From Ichthyophis bannanicus (lineage: Eukaryota; Chordata; Amphibia; Gymnophiona; Ichthyophiidae): 64,000 nt of DNA. Shown here in pieces: positions 53,079 through 63,540 of the stretch. The stretch is from NCBI GenBank assembly GCA_033557465.1, contig CM066043.1, forward strand, positions 80,506,662 to 80,570,661, read 5' to 3'. The position numbers were made by a program, and so were the translations under genes. How positions within the stretch are numbered: the stretch's first letter is position 1; every line of letters begins with the position of its first letter. The notes beneath the pieces are model-generated. The model saw nothing but the letters and a program-made list of their open reading frames with translations. It was not told where the DNA came from and searched no databases.

Positions 53079-54048
53079 TGTGATAAGGAAGCTTATCATA
53101 GCTCAGGAAGGGGCTATAGAAAAGGTGAAGTGTCTCTGAACAAGCAACCTGTCAGTGCTGGTAGAAATGAGAAAACAGAATTTTGCCATAAAAGACTACC
53201 AGTCCCAGAATGCACCAGGTTTCCAACAGCCATGAGAGGAGCTGAAGTGAGAAAATGTGTGTTCAATCAAAAGGGCTATGAGGTAATCCCTAAGCACTCA
53301 TCTCAAAGGGCAGGGCCTGATTCAGCACAGCTGCGCTGTGTTAGGGAGGAGCACTCATCCAAGCAGAATAAGAGTAGAGTTTATTCTACAGATGACCATC
53401 TTCATGATCACCTTGGATATCCAGAGAATTGTCCTCAGTATCCTGAGAATCAGCTTGAGTTTGATCATCAGTTTCATCTGAAGGATCATCAGAAGCAGAA
53501 GCCAAACCGGATGGACAGAGGGAAAGAGACCCTTTGGAAGAAGGAAGAAAAAAGCCTTTGAGAGGTCTAGAAGAGTCCAAAGCAGTACGTATACTGGGAG
53601 GTATTCCAAGGGCCAGCATACACCATTGGACTGGGGAAAGCCAGAGGAATGGTGCTGCAGAGCTAGGAATCACCAGAGGCTACCTGTGAGGGAGACAGCT
53701 GCACGTGGAAGGGACCCTAAGACCTGTGCCAGAAGGTATGTGAAGAGAGATCCAGTGTCCAGGGATCTGGATTGGAAGGCTGGACATAAGAACTGGACTA
53801 CATACTGGCCAGGCTATATAGAGAGGAACTCTAGCAGCAATGGAAGCTCAGGTATGAACACTGATCTATGCCCTAGCTATAACCTTGAAAGACAGCAGGG
53901 AAACAAGTATTCTCCTGAAAATGCTCCATTGAGAGATTCATCTGTGCCAATCCATGATATTAAACCCATGCTTGTTGAACAAGGGGGAATAATAGCAGAT
54001 GAGGATCCTGTTTATATGGACTGCTCTCTATCTAAACTCCGTTGGTAA
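53079..54048 (+). pseudogene. LTR ORF, copy 3, frameshifted
   Basis: The N-terminal block reads to a stop at 53561 after a two-base loss near 53520 (GAGGGAAAG where copy 2 has GAGAGGGCAAG). The downstream block 53626-54048 ends YMDCSLSKLRW. The W/Y-rich block and the NLERQQGNKYSPE phrase are unchanged from copies 1 and 2. The 41-bp segment at 53697-53737 has the copy 2 orientation. The middle contains an expanded ENCPQYPENQLEFDHQFHL stretch. Confidence 0.55.
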
Positions 54049-54574
54049 CTTTCTGTTATAAAGTACAGCAACCATCACAAAGAAATACAAATTTGTTCTT
54101 TAATCTACTCAGAAAAGCTCCTGAAGCAGGATTTGACCCACACAGTGGAAGGCAAGCCAGCTAAGGGGTTTCAGCTGGTGACTGCTAGCAATTAAGCCTT
54201 ACCTAATTGCTTGTGAGCTAGGAGAGAATCACTTCTGTATCTATGTGGGAAGTAATCAGAAGTTAACCTGAAAAGAACAGTTTGTTTCTTGCTTTGTGGC
54301 TTTTCATTTGTTGTTTTCCTGATTTTGACTTTGTTTTTCCAAGTTAACACTGAAAGCAAGTAACCTAATTTATGTGCTACCAAGCATATCTGTGTTGGGA
54401 GAAATAACCCCATAAATAAATATCTTATTGGCTTTACCCAAGAGCACAACTAAATTATTGTCAGCAGCTGTGTCTGGTGTGAATGAACTACATTGCCCAC
54501 AATACCTTGCAAATCATATAGATATATGCACTTGCCAAGAGTGTGAAGATTCTCACCCAGGCAGCCGTCTGACA
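53079..54574 (+). mobile_element. LTR-like element, copy 3, inserted in CR1 ORF1
   Basis: It starts TGTGATAAGG, ends GTCTGACA and is flanked by AGCT at 53075-53078 and 54575-54578. Removing it and one AGCT restores GACTCTGGAGCTCTGCCTGC, which matches the intact CR1 at 7298-7320 in antisense. AATAAA is at 54415-54420. The first hairpin is perfect and the second has one change (GAGCTA to GGGCTA) that keeps a G-U pair in RNA. It is about 70 bp shorter than copies 1 and 2, mainly from losses in the R/U5-like part. Confidence 0.85.
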
Positions 54575-55396
54575 AGCTCTGCCTGCCTCTTGGGTCCTGC
54601 ATGTGGGACAGTGAGCATTTCTGAGAATGCTGCCCTAGGAGTTTGTTCAGTCCTCGGAGCACACCAATCAAATTTTACATTCAGGAGCGGTGCAAAGGCA
54701 TAGGAAGCTATGCAAAACTTCACCCCCTTACAAGTAGCTTTTGCCCTCTAGCAATCCCTTTCTCCGCACAATTTACTCTCAGATTATATCAGTGACTGAC
54801 TTGGTTAGAAATTGGTTGAGTGGGAGGCAACAAAGTATACAGGTAAATGGAGCTCACTCCAAGGAAAAGGATGTTACCAATGATGTGCCACAGGGATCTG
54901 TCCTTGCTTCGATTCTTTTTAACATCTTTGTTAGTGATATTGCGGAAGGGTTGTCGGCAGGGCTGGCCCATCCACTAGGCCAGGCATGTCCAACTTCGAA
55001 CAGGTCCTGATCTACTTTTTTCTGGACAAAAGTGCCGGTGATCTACCACCATGAAAATTAAGTTTCAAATTAAATTTTAACCCAAGAAAGTTGGAGGATC
55101 CCCCCTCTCAATTTTAATGAACCTTCTGTCATTTACTTGGATGCAATCAGCTGTTAAGCAAATTAAGCAAAAACAAAACAGAGAGACGAAAATCCAGTAA
55201 GAACTGCAAGGGGAAATGGAAAGTACATTTTTTCTTAAAGTTTTATTGAGTAATAACTTTAACTGTCTTAATAACTTTCTTTAACTTATATTGAGTAATT
55301 TATGTTAAATTTAGGCCTAGTATTGGATCCAGGCTGATCTTGCACAATCTTTAATATTTCACTCTTGCTCATTAGTGAGACGTCTGAGCCTGCATT

Positions 55397-57175
55397 TCAT
55401 CCACCAGCTTTTTGAAACTGGGTGAATATTGCATGAGGGCCAGTCTCAGGGAATCCTGGAGATGTTGTGTACTCTGTCATTTTCAGAAGGGAAAACGCAG
55501 ATTCACACAAATAAGTTGAAACGAAACTGGAGTGTACAGCTTCACTGCATCTTCTCAAGTTGAGAAATTTGTCTCTAGGTACTAGCTTCCAAAACGATTT
55601 TTGCTCAGCACAGGTCTTGAGAAAAATGTCATTTTTAAGGGTTAATATTTCATTTTCAAGAGATGGCTTGTTCAATAAGTAATTTTTACTGATGATAGCT
55701 GCAGTTTCTTTAATGTCCACATCTACTTTGAATAGGTATGACAAGTACTCCACAACTGTTCCAATTTTTTGGAAGTCACAGAATCTATTTTCAAATTCCT
55801 GGATAACAGAACAGATTTCTGTCACATACTTCTCGTTCTGAAAAGCAAAATTTGGATATTGTCCCAGATGGTCCCACGTATTAGGAAAATGATCAGAAGT
55901 GTTTGCAAAGGACAGTCATCATTAGCTCAAATTTGCTCTTGTAGGATGAAACTGTACTCATCTCGCCAATGCATTTGTTTTTACCTTGTAGTTCAAGGTT
56001 CATATCACTTAGTTCGCCTGTAAAGTCAGCGAGAAATGCCAGATCACATAACCACTCCTCATATTCCAACTCTGCTTGGTCATCTCCCTTCTCCTTCAAA
56101 AAACATCCTATTTCATTCAGCAAATCACAAAATCTTTGCAGAAATGTGTGCCTACTTAGCCACCTTACATCTGTGTACAACATGATTTCTGCTACCCCTT
56201 CATCAAGAGTAAGATTGAAAAGCTATCTTTGAAGTGATCTTCCACAAACTGAATTTACAATTTTTAAAGTGATGTCCATGACAGTCTTTGTACTGAGTCT
56301 CTTGCTTGCCAAAACTTGCTGGTGAATGATGCAGTGATAAGAAAGGAAATCTGGGAAGTCATCATGCTGTCTGCAGAGGGCTATGAAACCGTTAACCTCA
56401 CCTATCATTGCTCTTGCTGCATCAGTAGTGATGGAAACAAGTCTATGCAATGGAAGATTACCCTTTGTCACAAGAATGGAAAGAACTGAATATTTCCTGA
56501 CCGGTAGTTCTCCCTTTTAAAGAAATCATTCCAAGTAGTTCTTCTTTAACACTGAAGTCTTCAAAAACTATCCAGATAAAGATTAGTAACCGGGCTATGT
56601 CTCTTATGTCTGTAGATTCATCCAGTTGGAGTGAGAAAGCAACACAATTTGAAACATCTTCCAACAATTGTTCAGTTGTGTCTCCACATATCTTTTCTAT
56701 TCGCCGCACGGCAGTGTTTCTTGAGAATTGTACATCTTGAATAGCAACTATGATCTCTTTCTTATTTTTTAAATCCTTCAAAAAGATTGTCAGCTGCTTC
56801 AAGAAAACAATATTTTACAAATGCCCCTTCAATGAAAGGTTTGCATTTCTTTGCGATCAGGTTGCTGACCTTGAAGGATGCTATGGTTGCATTGACCGAA
56901 TGTGACCTTGGCTTCGCCATCAACTGTTGCTAAGTAGTCAATTTTGATTTAAGTTCTTTGAGCTTCAGTTTACGAATTTCACTTTTGGGTGGAAAATCAG
57001 CATCAAACGTATTGCTATGCAGAGCCTTATAATGACGTTCCAGATTACCCTTTTTGGGCAAGGATACTGAGGCGTTACAAATTAGGCAACAACACTTGTC
57101 ATTCACCATGATGAAGTAGTCCATTTCCCATTCATCATGAAAGTGGTAGGTTTTGCTCTTCTTTGGAACACTCAT
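55397..57175 (-). pseudogene. hAT transposase with BED zinc finger, decayed
   Basis: Starts MSVPKKSKTYHFHDEWEMDY and has a BED-type finger (C30-x2-C33 ... H48-x4-H53; CLICNASVSLPKKGNLERHY). Later blocks: NLIAKKCKPFIEGAFVKYCF, LQLDESTDIRDIARLLIFIW (catalytic Asp region), LVSITTDAARAMIGEVNGFI (second Asp), CIIHQQVLASK, YTDVRWLSRHTFLQRFCDLL, DMNLELQGKNKCIGEM and the C-terminal dimerisation part with VSTYLCESAFSLLKM. The layout resembles the Charlie-like group that also gave rise to domesticated vertebrate genes such as ZBED/FAM200/GTF2IRD2-type proteins. Several frameshifts and stops (about 56220, 56460, 56810) rule out function. The copy is flanked by its own ends, so it is not domesticated. 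Confidence 0.88.
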
Positions 57176-58168
57176 CTTCGTTATACTGGGGTGGCTGGAT
57201 GTAAGAAGGTCAAATCTGCTAAGTTAGTATAAACACTGGCTGAATCTGGTCCAAAACTGTCACTGTCCCAAAGTATTAAAGATCAACAAGAACTGAAGAC
57301 CTCTGGATGATGTGCAATACAAGGACTGGAGATGCCAAAACCACACATGCAGTTCTAAAAGTAAAAATAAGAATTCATCATACTGGCACCAATAATCAAA
57401 TACTACCAAACAATCATCAAAAAAACTCAAATACCTGTCCAGAAAACCAGATAAAATCAAATACCGCCAAACAAGTTCAAATATCACCACACGCGATTTA
57501 ATAAATTCTGCACACAGTGTAGAATCAATGCAAAGGCAAGGCAAAATAAAATTGCAGAGGCAAGCAAAAGTCACAGTGGTTTGAACCAATTTGAAGGCAA
57601 GGCATAGGCAAGTTAGAACAAAATTGGAAAAGCCCGCTAAAATCACCTAACTCTTGACACTTTGTTGTGTCTGCTCGAAAATGTTTAATGAAAGCGAACT
57701 ATAAAGCGACCAACGACCAGCACACGACACAACTAATACGGTAAGTGTATTCAGGTAAAGACCAGGCAAATGGATATCGCTTGGTATATAACACACTTCT
57801 AAGGGGTGTTGGGGTGGGGGCAGGAATGGGTGATTCTGAGAGGCAGGAGACCAGGTATGATGCTGGGCCTGTGGCATCTCATTGCGGAGCGCGGGCAGCA
57901 GCCCCCTGGGGTACCCATAAATTATTGGCACAAAAACAACAAGTGCCCCCAATATACCCACAGGTAAGATTCCCGCAGGCAGGAAAAACAGACAGGCAAA
58001 GGATCAGCAGCGGCGGCGGCAAGCCCTTGGCAGACAACCTGCCGGCACAAGCTCTCTCCTAGCGACGGGGCGAGCTGCTGGAGAGATGGAGCCAAGTGGG
58101 GCTGGCGATCTACCTCTGACCCTTCCGCGATCTACAGGTAGATCACAATCTACCTGTTGGACATGCCT
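57176..58168. other. hAT noncoding 5' region
   Basis: About 1 kb of noncoding sequence between the transposase start and the right hAT end, GC-richer from 57780 on. It may hold the transposase promoter or a short upstream exon. Nothing further is recognised. Confidence 0.4.
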
Positions 58169-59574
58169 GCACTAGGCGGTCACCTAGGGTGGCAGACCCT
58201 GGTGGGCAGCATCACTACCCCAACCCCCTGGGATGCGGCAGCGGAGCTGCTACTTCAGCACTGTGGCGGGCTTTAACACAACCACGTATGTATGCACAGT
58301 TCCGGCCTCCTACTCCTGCCCGTCCTCCAAGAAAGTTGCATTGGGGGGAGGCAGGTGTGGCAGGCCATGAGCACACATGCACGCAAGCAGTTTAAGGCCC
58401 GATGCAACGCTGAAACAGCAGTTCAGCTGCCACCGCTTCAGTACGAGGGGGGGGGGCAGCATGGTGGACTGGATGGAGGCAGTCTTTGGGGGAGGGGGGG
58501 GCTGTGGCACAGAGGTGCCAACACTGGTTGTCAGGTAAGGTTTGCTTCTTTGCAGATTATACCAAAATCTGCAATACAGTAGCCACCCAGGAAGAAGTAG
58601 ATAGCATGAGAAGGGATCTAGCTAAGCTTGAAGAATGGTCTAGAATTTGGCAGCTGAGATTTAATGCTAAAAAATGCAAGGTCATGCATTTGGGCTGCAA
58701 AAATCCAAGGGAGCAGTACAGTGTAGGGGGCGAAGTACTTCTGTCCATAACAGAAGAGCAGGATCTGGGCATGATTGTTTCTGATGATCTTAAAGTAGCT
58801 AAACAGGTAGATAAAGTGAAGGCGAAAGCAAGGAGGATGCTTGGATGCATAGGGAGAGGAATGGACGCAGACAATAGTGCCTCTGGATAAGTCTCTAGTG
58901 CAACCTCATTTGGAGTATTGTGTGCAATTCTAGAGACCACATCTTCAAGAGACTATAAACAGGATGGAGTCGGTGCAGAAGGTGGCTACTAAAATGGTTA
59001 GTAGTCTTTGTTATGAGGACAGACTTAAAGATCTTAATATGTATATGTACAGTATATGTTAGAGGAAAAGTGGGATAGAGGAGATATGATAGAGATGTTT
59101 AAATACCTCTGATTGAAAGCAAGCTCTGCAACGAGGGGACATAGGATGAGGGTGAAAGGGAGTAATATGCGGAAATATTTCTTTACAGAAAGAATGGTAG
59201 ATGTGTGGAATAGTCTCCCAATGAAGGTAGCAGACGAGGACAGTATCTGAATTCAAGAAAGCATGGGACAAACACAGAAGATCTCTAAAGGAAGAAAGGC
59301 GACTATAGTATTTGATATGGAAGGGCAGACTAGCTAGACCATATCATCTTTTTCTGCAGTCATATTTCTAGGTTTCTAAAAGCACATTTGTTCAGTTTTG
59401 GTACTACAAAATATTTTTGGGTTCAATACAAAAACCTCAGCACTTGTGGGTATGTCCTGCTGAAAAGACAATTAATTATACAACAGAGAAAAAGCAGTTT
59501 GCATAATTGCCCTTCTAGACCAGTCCAGACAAGTGGGTTGTGTTCCCCTACCAGCAGATGAGTGGAGACAGGGG

Positions 59575-59968
59575 CGGCTCTATAATGAGGCCAAGTGAGG
59601 CAGTGGCCTCAGGCAGCAACTTTTTTGGGGCAGCAAAAATTGCCCCCAAAAAGCCCGCCTCACTCGGCCTTCAAAAAAAAGAAAAACCGGATCGTAAGAG
59701 CCGCGACAGAAGGAAGTGCCCTGCGGCCACCCCGGCAGAGCTCTCTTCTCTCCCTCAGTGCCGCCGGCTTTACAGAGCCGTGAAAGGAGAGTTTCCCTTT
59801 TCACAGCTCTGCTAACCCCACCGGCACTGATGGGAAACAGGAAATGCCATTTCCCATCAGCGCTGGTGGGCTTAACAGAGTCGCGAGAAAGGGAAACTCT
59901 CCCTTCACGGCTCTGTAAAGTCGGCAGCGCTTAGGAAGAGAAAAGGGCTCTGCTGGGGCGGCTGCGGC
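59575..59968. repeat. long GC-rich palindrome, arms about 120 bp
   Basis: The left arm (about 59718-59838) and right arm (about 59841-59968) are inverse copies: CTTTACAGAGCCGTGAAAGG against CCCTTCACGGCTCTGTAAAG, and GCACTGATGGGAAACAGG against CATTTCCCATCAGCGC. The leading GGGGCGGCTCTATAATGAGG is typical of nonautonomous hAT-like ends, but the matching right end is not seen. It can form a cruciform or a long RNA hairpin. Confidence 0.75.
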
Positions 59969-59994
59969 TAAAGCAGCCAGTTTCTTTTAATTTC

Positions 59995-60965
59995 AATTTC
60001 CCTGGGGTGGGGGAAGCTGTGACTGGAAATGAGCTGATGGGGGGGGGGGTAGGACTGGAAGTAGGCTGATGGGGTGGGGTTAGGACTGGTAATGGGCTAT
60101 GGGGGGCTAGGACTGGTAATGGGCTATGGAGGGGGTTGGGACTGGAAGGGAGCTGATGGGGGGATGGGACTGGAAATGGGCTGATCAGGAGGGGGGATAG
60201 GACTGGAATTGGGCTGATCGGGAGGGGGGCTAGGACTAGTAATGGACTGATTGGTGGGTTTAGGCCTAGAAATGGGCTGATTAGGGAGGCTAGGACAGGA
60301 AGTGGGCTGATTGGGGGGGTAGGACTGGTAATGGGCTGATTGGGGGGGCTAGGACTAGAGTGGGCTGATAAGGGGGATAGGACTGGAAATGGGCTAATGG
60401 GGGAGGGGAGGAGAGTGCTGCTGGCCTTGGAAGAAAACTAGGGGCTAGTGCTACAAATGGGCTGATGCAGGAGGATGGCAGAATAGGACTGGAAGGGAGT
60501 GGATAATGAGAGGGTCTGCCGGGGGCAAGAAGGGAGCTGACACGGGGGAAGGAGGGGGCTGGAAAGGAGCTGATACCTGGGATGTACTGAAGGGGGACTG
60601 GAAGGGAGCTGACACTTGGGGATGGGAGTAGTCGGTGGTTGGGTAATGGTGAGGAGGCTAGAAGGGAGCTGACATGCAAATGGCACTGGAAGGGGGATGG
60701 GCAGAGGGTAGGGCGACTGGAAGGGAGCTGACTGGGGGGTGGCAGCACTGAGTGGACGTAAGCTGATATCTGGGATGGTATTTGGACTAGAAGGGGCTGG
60801 ACAGTGGGGAAGGAGGAGGACTGGAAGAGAATGGACACCAGTGGCAGTCGTGGGAATGCAAGGTGGTTGACATTGGAAGGTACTGGGAGGGGAGGACTGG
60901 AAAGGGGGCTGACACGGGGGAGGGTTACTGGAACTGGAAATGGGCTGATGGAAGGAAGTGAAGAA
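59995..60965 (+). repeat. G-rich minisatellite, degenerate ~30-40-bp unit
   Basis: More than twenty degenerate units of the form GGGCTGAT-G(n)-TAGGACTGGAA-T/G occur over nearly 1 kb, with later units reading GGAAGGGAGCTGACA. G-runs of 5-11 occur in most units, giving strong strand asymmetry and G-quadruplex potential. The apparent long minus-strand reading frames (Pro/Ser-rich) are an effect of the repeat. Confidence 0.85.
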
Positions 60966-61329
60966 AACAAAAGAAGAGATAAGAAATGGCTGATGGACCA
61001 TAGACCACAGAAAGAGAACTAAGAGAAGACAGGAAAGCAGAAGCCTCAGATCTTGTGCCCAAGCAGTCCCAGCGTGTATTCTACCTGAGTGGCTCCAATG
61101 CTCGTTCCTGATCAAGCAGCCATAATGCACACTTCATTAGCACATGCTCTTGTGCTTATGCACCTTAATTCTTTATGTCATCTTCCAGGGAGCATTGTTT
61201 AACCTGTGGCAAGTGAAGAGCCTCATCCCTGAATTCTGGAATTTGTTCATCTTGCATGGCAGCCTCTGACTTATCATTGGTGGGCCTGTTAACCGAGGGG
61301 ATTCTGTTAGTCCGATATTTTCTGCTTCA

Positions 61330-62530
61330 ATGCAGGAGTCAACAGATGGCGCTATGAGTAAGAATAATAGCCTGACCTTGAGTTCCGGTGACTGCACTTC
61401 TGGCTACTCCCTTTCTTCAGAGGGTTCAGCTACAGCTGTGTCCCCTATGGCTGGGGATAATTCTCAAGGAGGAGAGTTTCCAGGTTCCATGTTGTCCTCC
61501 CCAGAATTCCTTTCCTTTCTACAGCAAGCCTGTCCTTTTGGCATGGAAACTCAGACCCTGCAGTCTATGGCTTCCCTCGAGCTCAATCACAAGAGGGTCA
61601 AGCAGAGTGTAGCAGCTCTGTTGTATGCCTTCTTCTAAGTGACCTAGGTGCATTCTGGAGATGTGAATCAGCTGGGGTCTATCTGAGATTTAGACTTGAA
61701 GGCGGGTTCTGACAGTTCAGTTGAGGAGTCTGATGCAGAGGAAGAAGTGCTTTCCACCTTCGTAGGATCATGTGGAAGCTGGCATTTTCCAGCTGTCCCA
61801 GAGGGGAGAGCTGGTGCCACTGATTGCTCGAGTTTCATCCACCTTGAAAATGACCAATGCTCCAAGTGCTGGATTAGGGGCTGCAGGTCCATCCATTCCT
61901 ACAGCGAGTGCAGAAGTCCACATCAATCTTTACGTTTCCAGAGGTTTTCAAAAACATGATCAGTTGGTATGAAACCTTCTGAATTCCCTGCCTAAGTGGT
62001 TAAAGGTGTGTAAGAGCATGTATGCTCTCCCAGAGGTGGTCCAGCATGCCTATGGTGGATGCACAGGTCATGAAGCAGACCACCATGCCCATGGAAAGCA
62101 GATGATACTCTGGATAGGGAGGTGGCCTCACTGCTGAAGAGTCAGTTTGCAGCCGCGACTGCTATTCTTCAATTGGCAGTGTGTGCGGGTTTGATGTCTA
62201 GAGCTTTCCGCCAGTGGATTCACCTGCCGGATGCTAATACCTCTATTTTGAAGTCAGCTACTGCCTTTCTTCTGCTGCCATGTATAATCTAGTCCACTTG
62301 ATGCCTAGAGATATTACCCTGTCAACAGTGATGCGGCATTGGATATGGCTTCGCCACTGGGCAGTGGACACATTCCCCAAAGCCTGGCTAACTGAAAAGG
62401 CCTTTAAGGGAAAGCTCCATTTTGGGGCTGATTTAGAAGAGTGGGTGAAGAACTTGGGCGAGACCAAGCCTTATTGCCTTTCAGAAGATAGACTGAAAGG
62501 GCCTGGAAAGTGTGCAGAGCAGTTTCCCTC
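61330..62530 (+). pseudogene. DIRS-4 gag, frameshifted
   Basis: Readable text: SSPEFLSFLQQACPFGME, then YNLVHLMPRDITLSTVMRHW and IWLRHWAVDTFPKAWLTEKA followed by FKGKLHFGADLEEWVKNLGE, the C-terminal gag block shared with DIRS-1 (FKGKLLFGEDLDKLVKDFG). The frame is interrupted at about 61640 and 62250. Confidence 0.7.
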
Positions 62531-63540
62531 TTTGGCCTTTGTCCATCCATTGCGGGCATGCAGGATTGACTTCCTGGGGTTTCGGATCTTCCAGTTTTAT
62601 CATCCTGAAGTCTCTGTTTTTGGATTTCAGATTTGTAAGTCAGTCCTTTTGAGGGGCTTGTGGGACCAGAGACTTAGACAGCTCCTGGGGGGGGGGGTTC
62701 TTCCTGCTCATCATAAAGAAGGGTTTGGTCAGATGCCTCTGGTTGGGGGCAGGCTTCACCTTTTCTTTCAGAAGTGGGTCAGGGTCACAAAGGATCAATG
62801 GGTGCTAGACTCCTTTCAAAACAGCTATGTCCTGGAATGTAAAGAACTGATCCTGGAGGCATCTGTCATCTCCACATCTGGTTCGGTGGTCTAAAGAGCA
62901 GTTGTATGAGTCACTTTGGACAAGTTATTATGCCTGAAAGTGGTAGTGCCAGTTTCCCTGACCGCATGGGGCAAGAGCAGATATTCCATCTAATTGGTGG
63001 TGCTAAAGGAGGATGGCTCTTTCCAGCCAATTCTTGACCTCATTTGCACATACTGCACTTCTGAGTGGAAATGCTGAAATCTGTGATGCAAGTGGTGCGT
63101 CAAGGGGAGTTCTTAGTGTCTCTGAATTAGCCGATGCTTATTTTCATATTCCGATCCAGGAAGATCAGCAAAGTTTCTGCATTTTTGCTGTGCTTGGCTC
63201 ACACTGTTAGCCTGCTGCCATTCGCTTTGGCCTCTCTACTGCCTCGAGAACATTCTCAAAGGTCTTGGTGGTAGTGGATGCTGTGCTCTGGTGCCAAGGA
63301 ATTTGTGTACACCCATTCTGGACTACTTGCTCATCTGAGCCCGTTCTCTGTTGGAGGTGTCAACCCAAGTGTTGTCCTTTGTAGAAGGCCTCAGCTGGTG
63401 TTCAATGGGGGTGGGGGGGGGAGAAGGGGAAAGAGTCAGTTTGAGCCTTCCCAATCCTTGGTATTCCTGGGAGCATGGTTCGATACTCGAGTGGGCAGAA
63501 TCTTCCTGCTGGAGGAAAGAGTGCAGAGATTGTTGTAATA
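62531..63540 (+). pseudogene. DIRS-4 reverse transcriptase, decayed
   Basis: Scattered phrases match DIRS RT: VTKDQWVLDSFQNSYVLECK (upstream motif), SVSELADAYFHIPIQEDQQS (motif A, with catalytic Asp), FAVLGSHC then AIRFGLSTASRTFSKVLVVV (motif B) and SLVFLGAWFDTRVGRIFLLE. The YxDD motif is degenerate (about 63310). The frames shift several times, so the copy is inactive and older than DIRS-2. Confidence 0.7.

Larger units (their letters stand above)
44325..54650 (-). mobile_element. antisense CR1 LINE broken by five insertions
   Basis: One CR1 copy can be followed on the minus strand from its ORF1 end (54650-54579, then 53074-52793: FRFVRNWATFWGKGGLFQ, DRLHLNLGG), through endonuclease (about 52400-52012: LGLLGNSDHSMIKFDLLNGG), RT start (50736-50521: IHPRVLKELKN, VPENWRVANI), to RT palm and C-terminus (45575-45046) and 3' UTR (44565-44325). 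The breaks are a MITE (44568-45043), an RTE LINE (45576-50239), a SINE (50743-51041), a MITE (51056-51532) and LTR copy 3 (53079-54574). About 4 kb of CR1 is thereby spread over 10.3 kb. Confidence 0.85.
54981..58169 (-). mobile_element. hAT DNA transposon with perfect 8-bp target duplication
   Basis: Terminal inverted repeats of 14 bp (CAGGCATGTCCAAC) are flanked by CACTAGGC at 54973-54980 and 58170-58177, a perfect 8-bp duplication diagnostic of hAT. The element is 3189 bp and encodes a decayed transposase on the minus strand. Subterminal GATCTAC/GTAGATC motifs are repeated near both ends (54010-offset texts TGATCTACTTTT at 55008, GATCTACAGGTAGATC at 58130) and are likely transposase contacts. 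Confidence 0.93.
54958..58526. mobile_element. nonautonomous hAT-like element, itself broken by a hAT
   Basis: The ends are CAGGGCTGGCCCATCCACTA and the complement of CAGTGTTGGCACCTCTGTGC, imperfect inverted repeats starting CAG. They are flanked by 8-bp duplications GTTGTCGG (54950-54957) and GTTGTCAG (58527-58534), 7 of 8 identical. Without the inner hAT the element is about 370 bp and noncoding. CR1 coding continues across it. Confidence 0.65.
54790..59390 (+). mobile_element. CR1-like LINE (second subfamily) broken by nested hAT elements
   Basis: The first part (54790-54957) encodes VRNWLSGRQQSIQVNGAHSK and DVPQGSVLASILFNIFVSDI (motif B). The second part (58535-59390) continues with KVCFFADYTKICNTVAT (motif C, second Asp changed to Tyr), RIWQLRFNAKKCKVMHLGCK and KARRMLGCIGRGM, then a 3' UTR ending GGGCAGACTAGCTAGACCAT and TTTCTAGGTTTCTA. 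The split is explained by the element at 54958-58526. Confidence 0.85.

Noticed and set aside
57260..57646. 128-codon hydrophobic minus-strand frame upstream of the hAT transposase
   Set aside because: Phe/Leu/Cys-rich translation of A/T-rich DNA within the hAT noncoding part. No motif and no partner in other elements.
60290..61130. Minus-strand frames of 226 and 230 codons, Pro/Ser-rich
   Set aside because: They are translations of the G-rich minisatellite read on the complementary strand. Two frames are open at once and composition follows the repeat.
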